DNA of 64,000 nucleotides from Hydrogenobacter sp. T-8. GTDB taxonomy: Bacteria; Aquificota; Aquificia; Aquificales; Aquificaceae. Numbering within the stretch: position 1 is the first letter of the stretch; every line of letters starts with the position of its first letter. The DNA lies in NCBI RefSeq assembly GCF_011006175.1, contig NZ_CP048795.1, positions 124,001 through 188,000 on the forward strand. Reading direction: 5' to 3'. A program made the translations under genes and the position numbers. The notes under the pieces were generated by a model that saw nothing but the letters and a program-made list of their open reading frames with translations, was not told the origin of the DNA and searched no databases. Shown piece by piece: positions 56,611 to 64,000 of this stretch.

Positions 56611-56683
56611 CTGGGGTGCCTGGATTCGAACCAGGAGCCCCCGGATCCAAAGTCCGGTGCTCTGCCAGTTGAGCTACACCCCA
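56611..56683 (-). tRNA. tRNA-Gln (anticodon TTG)
   Basis: A 73-base tRNA on the minus strand. It has a seven-pair acceptor stem (TGGGGTG with CACCCCA), a D-arm with GTAGCTC, anticodon stem CCGGA/TCCGG around loop CTTTGGA (anticodon TTG), an extra loop, and a T-arm with GGTTCGAATCC. The U1-A72 pair and G73 discriminator are typical glutamine identity features. CCA is not encoded. Its first 10 bases contain the last codons and the TAG stop of ispE, and prs starts 28 bases after it. Confidence 0.96.
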
Positions 56684-57486
56684 TAACTTTCCACTCTGTA
56701 TAGCCTCCAACCTCTTGCCTTGCAGGCAAGCTCCAACTCCTGCGTGGGCTCGCCTGGGCTAAAGACGCTGGAGCCACTACCGCTCACAAGGGCTAACCTA
56801 CCCAAACCTCTCAAAAATCTGAGCACTTCACCCACCTCTGGGTAAAGCTCTCCAGCCAGCTCACCCAGCCTGTTCTGGAGAACACCAAAGTCTCCAGCCT
56901 TTAGGCAATCTATTATTTTATCACCTTCTATATTCTCTGTCAAGATATCCTCTCTTACCATACTGTAGACTCGTGAGGTGGAACACCTAACGCCGGGATG
57001 TATAAGCGTAAAGACCATCTTTGGCAGTTCAACCCTCTCAAGAATTTCACCCCTACCCCTCCCTATGGCGGAGCCACCCATGAGGAAAAAGGGTGCATCA
57101 GAAGACACCTGACCTGCTATCCTGTAGAGGTTTTCATCGCCCAATGGCTTGCCCATAAGTTCATTCACTGCCCTTAGCACCACCGCTACGTTGGAAGACC
57201 CACCACCAAGGCCTCCGCCTTCGGGTATGTTCTTCTGTATGAAGACCCTAAAGGGGACCTCCTCTCTGAGAAGTTCTTCCATAAGCCTTAGAGCCTTGTA
57301 GACAAGGTTTTCCTCCATGGGTATGCCCGTGCTGGTTTCAACCTTCAGAGGACCTTCCTCTATAAAGACCTCATCAAAAAGGTCTATAGCTTGATAGATG
57401 GTGAAAAGCTCGTGGTATCCGTCAGGTCTCTTTCCAAGAAGCCACAACCCAAGGTTCAGCTTTGCTGGCGAGAGAAGCCTAAGCAT
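56674..57486 (-). CDS. ispE: 4-diphosphocytidyl-2-C-methyl-D-erythritol kinase
   Basis: IspE is the GHMP kinase that phosphorylates CDP-ME in the MEP path. It has 270 residues. Marks are SPAKLNLGLWLLGKRPDGYHE at the N terminus (catalytic Lys and His), the ATP loop PEGGGLGGGSSNVAVVL (about 87-103) and a late VSGSGSSVFSP. Its stop codon lies inside the tRNA-Gln gene (TAG in the D-arm), so RNase P cutting at the tRNA 5' end would remove the stop from the ispE message. First gene of the long minus-strand run to 50126. Confidence 0.95.
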   Translation of the reverse strand: MLRLLSPAKLNLGLWLLGKRPDGYHELFTIYQAIDLFDEVFIEEGPLKVETSTGIPMEENLVYKALRLMEELLREEVPFRVFIQKNIPEGGGLGGGSSNVAVVLRAVNELMGKPLGDENLYRIAGQVSSDAPFFLMGGSAIGRGRGEILERVELPKMVFTLIHPGVRCSTSRVYSMVREDILTENIEGDKIIDCLKAGDFGVLQNRLGELAGELYPEVGEVLRFLRGLGRLALVSGSGSSVFSPGEPTQELELACKARGWRLYRVESYGV

Positions 57487-57593
57487 GGGTATAAATCATA
57501 AGCCTTTTGGAGGCTGTCCGCAAGTCTAACACATTATGCTTATAGGCTCAATAAATTTTAGTCTACATGGCTAAAGATTTTCTCAATAACCTC

Positions 57594-57622
57594 TTGACAA
57601 AAGCCCAAGATGTTAATATAAT
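57594..57622 (+). promoter_or_regulatory. consensus sigma-70-type promoter of groES-groEL
   Basis: A perfect -35 TTGACA (57594-57599) and -10 TATAAT (57617-57622) with a 17-base spacer lie 36 bases before groES. No CIRCE inverted repeat is seen between here and the start. This is the only consensus -35/-10 pair I noted in the window, in line with high constitutive expression. Confidence 0.85.
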
Positions 57623-57658
57623 ATCTACCCGTAAAAATCCCTTAGAAGGAGGTGGAAC

Positions 57659-57952
57659 ATGGCAAAGCTCAAACCCCTTTATGACAAGATTGTGGTCAAG
57701 AGGTTTGAAGAGCAGGAGCAGAGGACTGCCTCTGGCATAATCATACCAGACACCGCCAAGGAAAAGCCCCAAGTGGGTGAGGTGGTGGCGGTAGGTGAGG
57801 GAAAGCTCCTTCAAAACGGTCAGCAAGTTCCACCCAAGGTAAAGCCCGGGGACAAGGTGGTCTTTAACAAGTATGCGGGCACCGAGGTGGAGCTTGATGG
57901 AGAGAAGTTCCTTATCATGTCTGAAGATGAAGTGCTTGCAATAGTTGAGTAA
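57659..57952 (+). CDS. groES: co-chaperonin GroES
   Basis: The 10-kDa lid of the GroEL chamber, 97 residues. Marks are [18 protein letters not shown], the mobile loop [20 protein letters not shown] and [15 protein letters not shown] strong GAAGGAGGTGG site precedes the ATG. groEL follows after 24 bases. Confidence 0.98.
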   Translation: MAKLKPLYDKIVVKRFEEQEQRTASGIIIPDTAKEKPQVGEVVAVGEGKLLQNGQQVPPKVKPGDKVVFNKYAGTEVELDGEKFLIMSEDEVLAIVE

Positions 57953-59614
<1,662 letters not shown>

Positions 59615-59620
59615 AGAACC

Positions 59621-59642
59621 GCCCCCGTAAGGGGGCTTTTTT
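59621..59642 (+). terminator. Rho-independent terminator of groESL
   Basis: The hairpin GCCCCC-GTAA-GGGGGC (59621-59636) is followed at once by a run of T (59637-59642), 6 bases after the groEL stop. The convergent sulP gene ends at 59641, inside the T run. Confidence 0.93.
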
Positions 59643-61698
59643 ATTTTAGAATGCTTAAGAGCTTTTCCACTATCTCCTTCGTATCCTTTCCAAGATAAAC
59701 AAAACCGTTCTTCATCTCACAACCTTTATTACTACATAACCCACCAAAGGAAACAACTTTACCGTCATACTTCATATACTTTGTAGCAGGCACATATATA
59801 CCCTTTCCATCTGTGTAGAAGTCTTCTGCTTTAAGGTCTATTTCTTTTCCCTCTAACCTGAGAAGAAGATGCTTGTATGCTCTTCCTACATAGACCTCTA
59901 TATCTTCATAATTGGAGAATGCTTCGTATATTTCTCTTATGGGGTTTTTAGCGGGCTCAAACTTCACATAATCCTTAACCGTATAGCACTCGTTAAAGAC
60001 CGCATAAGGACATATCTTTGCACAGTATCCATGGTCTATACTCTTGAAAAGTTCGCCAACCGCATAACCCTTGGATGGCATGAGGTTTTTCTTGCCAAGT
60101 TTTTCAAGGAATCCAGACCGCCTCATAACCTCCTCAACAGGAGCCTTTGCGTTCACAAGGACTAAGTTCACTCCCTTCTTTTTCATGTCTTCAAGAAAAT
60201 CGCTTAGGGCATCAAGAGCGGTCCCATCCATGTAGTTTACAGACTCGCAGTCTATTACAAGGTGTTTTAGGGCTGGTTTCTGACTTACTATCTCCCTGAG
60301 CTCCTCAAGGATGTTCTCCGTGTTGGCGTAGTAAAAGGATGCCTCCGGTCTAACCATCTCAATCTGTGGACAGGTGGGTAGGCTGTTGGTCTCTGCGTTC
60401 ACAAAGGTTTTGCTAACGGGGTCCCTTGACATTCTTACTATCCTGGGGTATAGGCTCCTCCAAAGGAAGAGGGAGAGAGACAGAAACATACCTATAAAGA
60501 TGGCATAGTCTGGCTTCATGATAAAGGAGAGGGAGAAGGTGGTTATGGCAGATATTCCATCGTATCTATTGGTCTTCCAAAGATGGGTAAAGTAGTGGGG
60601 CTTTACGAGACCCACTACCGCGGTTATAACCACCGCAGAAAGCACAGCCCTGGGAAGGTAATACAGAATGGGTGCCACCAGAAATATGGTAGCTATCACA
60701 AAGCTGGCACTTATGATGTTTGCCATACCAGTTTTTGCACCTGCTTGGAAGTTTACCGCAGAGCGGGAGAAGGAACCGCTAACGGGGAAGCTCTTAAAAA
60801 AGGAACCCACAAGGTTGGCAAGCCCCTGACCCACAAGCTCCTGGTTCACATCTATCTTCTGCTTTGTCTGGCTTGCTATAAACTTGGCTATGGCGTAGGC
60901 TTCCATAAAGCCCACAAGGGCTATGATAAAGGCTTTGCCCAGTATCCTGTCAAGGAGATCCCAGTTCACAGAGGGCAGAGAGGGCAAGGGAATGCCCCGA
61001 GGTATATCCCCGACCACCCTTATGCCGTAGCTCTCAAAGGCAAGGAAGTAAGAAAGGGCGGTAAAGAGAGCCACGGTGAGCAGTGCGGAGGGGAAGTTTT
61101 TGTTTATCCTTTTGAGCCCCACTATAAGCACTATAGACACCAACCCCACCGCAAGGGTGTAGGGATTGGTCTGAGAGATGTTCTTTGCTATCTCATAGAG
61201 GTTCTGGAATATGAGCTCCTTCTGTTCCACCTTTATACCGAGGAGCGCCGGAATTTGAGTGGTCATTATTATTATGGCGGCGGCGTTGGTAAAGCCTATA
61301 ATCACCGAATGAGACACAAAGTTTACAAGAAAACCCAGTCTGAAAAGCCCGATTGTTAGTTGTATGATACCCACAAGAAAAGCCATAAGGATAGCAAGCT
61401 CTATGAATTTTTCTTCTCCCGGCTTTGCGTAGCTTGTAAGAGACACGAAGGTAAGGAAAGCCACTATAGCAACGGGACCTGTGGCGAGCTGGGCGGAGCT
61501 TCCAAAAAGTGCAGCAACTATGACCGGTATGGAGGCAGCGTAAAGTCCATACACAGGCGGAAGCCCCGCTATAAGGGCGTAAGCCATAGACTGGGGGACG
61601 AGCACTACTGCCACAGTAAGACCAGCAATAAAGTCAGAAGTGAAAGTCTTTCTGTCGTAGCCTTTTAGCCACCTGAGAAAAGGGAAAAACCTCTCCAT
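59641..61698 (-). CDS. SulP family anion transporter with STAS domain and cysteine-bearing C-terminal extension
   Basis: An SLC26/SulP inner-membrane transporter of 685 residues. About 12-14 helices (residues 20-400; DFIAGLTVAVVLVPQSMAYALIAGLPPVYGLYAA is the family opening) are followed by a STAS domain (about 430-545; LVIDCESVNYMDGTALDAL). The family moves sulfate, bicarbonate or other anions. Unusually, about 130 more residues follow, with Cys559, Cys563 and Cys571 (GYCAKICPYAVFNEC) and Cys655 and Cys660 (GLCSNKGCEM), which could bind a metal or Fe-S cluster. In a sulfur oxidiser sulfate transport or export is plausible, but the substrate is not shown. Confidence 0.9.
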   Translation of the reverse strand: MERFFPFLRWLKGYDRKTFTSDFIAGLTVAVVLVPQSMAYALIAGLPPVYGLYAASIPVIVAALFGSSAQLATGPVAIVAFLTFVSLTSYAKPGEEKFIELAILMAFLVGIIQLTIGLFRLGFLVNFVSHSVIIGFTNAAAIIIMTTQIPALLGIKVEQKELIFQNLYEIAKNISQTNPYTLAVGLVSIVLIVGLKRINKNFPSALLTVALFTALSYFLAFESYGIRVVGDIPRGIPLPSLPSVNWDLLDRILGKAFIIALVGFMEAYAIAKFIASQTKQKIDVNQELVGQGLANLVGSFFKSFPVSGSFSRSAVNFQAGAKTGMANIISASFVIATIFLVAPILYYLPRAVLSAVVITAVVGLVKPHYFTHLWKTNRYDGISAITTFSLSFIMKPDYAIFIGMFLSLSLFLWRSLYPRIVRMSRDPVSKTFVNAETNSLPTCPQIEMVRPEASFYYANTENILEELREIVSQKPALKHLVIDCESVNYMDGTALDALSDFLEDMKKKGVNLVLVNAKAPVEEVMRRSGFLEKLGKKNLMPSKGYAVGELFKSIDHGYCAKICPYAVFNECYTVKDYVKFEPAKNPIREIYEAFSNYEDIEVYVGRAYKHLLLRLEGKEIDLKAEDFYTDGKGIYVPATKYMKYDGKVVSFGGLCSNKGCEMKNGFVYLGKDTKEIVEKLLSILK

Positions 61699-61765
61699 AG
61701 TTCTAAAATGCTAACATAAATCATAAAAACCTCTGCTTAGTTATTCCCTTATAATCTTATAAGTT

Positions 61766-62500
61766 ATGCTTAATCTTGCGGTCTTGCAGTTCAGTCCCCT
61801 ATTGGGAAAGGTAAAAGAAAACCTAAGAATGGTCTTGGAAATGCTCTCTCATGTAAAGGAGGGTTCTTTGGTGGCACTGCCAGAGATGTGGCAGTGCGGT
61901 TTTGACTACGAAAACATGGAAAGGCACGCACAGGCAACCGAGGAGGTTTTGCAGGAGGTCATAAGGATATCCAAAGAGAGGAATTTAACCATCGTGGGCA
62001 CCTATCCCATAAGGACCGAGGGTGGCATACACAACTCTGCGGTGGTGGTGGACAAGGGGAAGGTTGTAGGCAGGAGGCATAAGATAAAACTATTCCCACT
62101 CTATGAAGAGCCAAGGCACTTCCTACCGGGATATGAAAACCCAGTCTTTGAAACCTCTTTGGCAAAGGTGGGCATTCTTATATGCTTTGAGCTAAGGTTT
62201 CCAGAGCTTTCTTGGGCTTTGAGAGATGCACAGCTTTTAGTTGTTCCCTCTATGTGGGGGAAGAAGAGAAAGCTTCACCTTATGACCCTCTCAAGGGCAA
62301 GGGCAATAGAGAACCAGTGCTTTCTCATGCTTTCCAACACATGGGGTGATGTGGGAGGGGAGGAATACGCAGGCTCTTCCGCCATATACGGACCTTGGGG
62401 GCATGTGCTTGCCTTCTCAGAGAGGGGCGACAGCATACTTCAGGTGGGGGTAGACTTAGAGGAGGTACAAAAGGTAAGGAGACATATTCCCGTCCGATAA
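61766..62500 (+). CDS. nitrilase-family carbon-nitrogen hydrolase
   Basis: A C-N hydrolase of 244 residues, probably an omega-amidase or related amidase. The catalytic triad is visible: Glu in ALPEMWQCG (about residue 40), Lys in RRHKIKLF (about 108) and Cys in GILICFELRFPE (about 142). The fold is four-layer alpha/beta. TATAAT at 61750-61755 lies 10 bases before the ATG. It stands 27 bases before pyrG. The substrate cannot be told from sequence; the family includes omega-amidase (2-oxoglutaramate), NADase-type and N-carbamoyl hydrolases. Confidence 0.88.
   Translation: MLNLAVLQFSPLLGKVKENLRMVLEMLSHVKEGSLVALPEMWQCGFDYENMERHAQATEEVLQEVIRISKERNLTIVGTYPIRTEGGIHNSAVVVDKGKVVGRRHKIKLFPLYEEPRHFLPGYENPVFETSLAKVGILICFELRFPELSWALRDAQLLVVPSMWGKKRKLHLMTLSRARAIENQCFLMLSNTWGDVGGEEYAGSSAIYGPWGHVLAFSERGDSILQVGVDLEEVQKVRRHIPVR

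Positions 62501-64000
<1,500 letters not shown>

Noticed and set aside
60583-61359. Open frame of 258 codons on the plus strand opposite sulP
   Set aside because: It mirrors the transmembrane part of the SulP gene. The translation is full of His, Tyr, Gly and Lys with no family pattern.

Overview
This 64 kb window looks like chromosome from a hydrogen- or sulfur-oxidising thermophile of the Aquificales, most like Aquificaceae such as Hydrogenobacter, Thermocrinis or Aquifex. I base this on the character of the encoded proteins, the heavy AGA/AGG and ATA codon use, mid-40s GC judged by eye, tightly packed short operons that mix unrelated functions, and the gene set (CimA, a UbiD homologue, Mrp antiporter, LPS genes). 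No database search was possible, so the genus is open. Nearly all the DNA is coding. No CRISPR array, rRNA or prophage was seen.

Layout. 1-4.5 kb: end of cysS, folD, then ubiD and an unknown helical protein on the other strand, and a secreted nuclease. 4.5-13.9 kb: a minus-strand heavy-metal efflux locus. It reads PepSY protein, small four-cysteine periplasmic protein, response regulator, histidine kinase, TolC-like channel, adaptor, RND pump, DUF2231 membrane protein, and an unknown protein. Two matching direct-repeat sites (GATTAAC type, 11-base period) lie in front of the first gene and in front of the tolC gene. 14.2-15.2 kb: a lone PD-(D/E)XK (Rpn-type) gene bracketed by inverted repeats, perhaps a one-gene mobile element. 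15.4-23.6 kb: gltB, an MFS protein, tsaB and small redox proteins. 23.6-26.7 kb: a large secreted protein with six cysteine-pair repeats, and a tail-anchored coiled coil. 26.7-38.1 kb: housekeeping genes (kdsB, lpxC, hemD, dnaG, cimA, ctpA, tsaD, fmt, ribD) plus an orphan HTH-nuclease-like gene. 38.1-43.2 kb: a seven-gene Mrp-type cation/proton antiporter with rearranged MrpA domains. 43.2-50.1 kb: eno, an ftsB-like gene, cpoB-like, uppS, cdsA, a PmbA/TldE-like gene, and two unknown genes, the last encoding tandem receiver-like domains. 50.1-57.5 kb: a minus-strand run of ispE, tRNA-Gln, prs, rplY, pth, ppa, kdsD, dxr and a peptide-binding protein. 57.6-64 kb: groES-groEL, a SulP transporter with an unusual cysteine-bearing tail, a nitrilase-family amidase and the start of pyrG.

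How the parts fit. Several genes serve the Gram-negative envelope: kdsB, kdsD, lpxC and perhaps an lptE-like gene for LPS; dxr, ispE and uppS for isoprenoids and the undecaprenyl carrier; cdsA for phospholipid. tsaB and tsaD both serve the tRNA t6A modification. The best candidates for undescribed biology are the PmbA-like/two-TM/tandem-receiver operon, the regulator-site architecture and small periplasmic partners of the metal efflux locus, the six-repeat surface protein, the lone nuclease with terminal repeats, and the tRNA-Gln that contains the stop codon of ispE. A window-wide pattern of a -10-like TATAAT about 4-10 bases before the start codon, with no Shine-Dalgarno sequence, points to many leaderless mRNAs.
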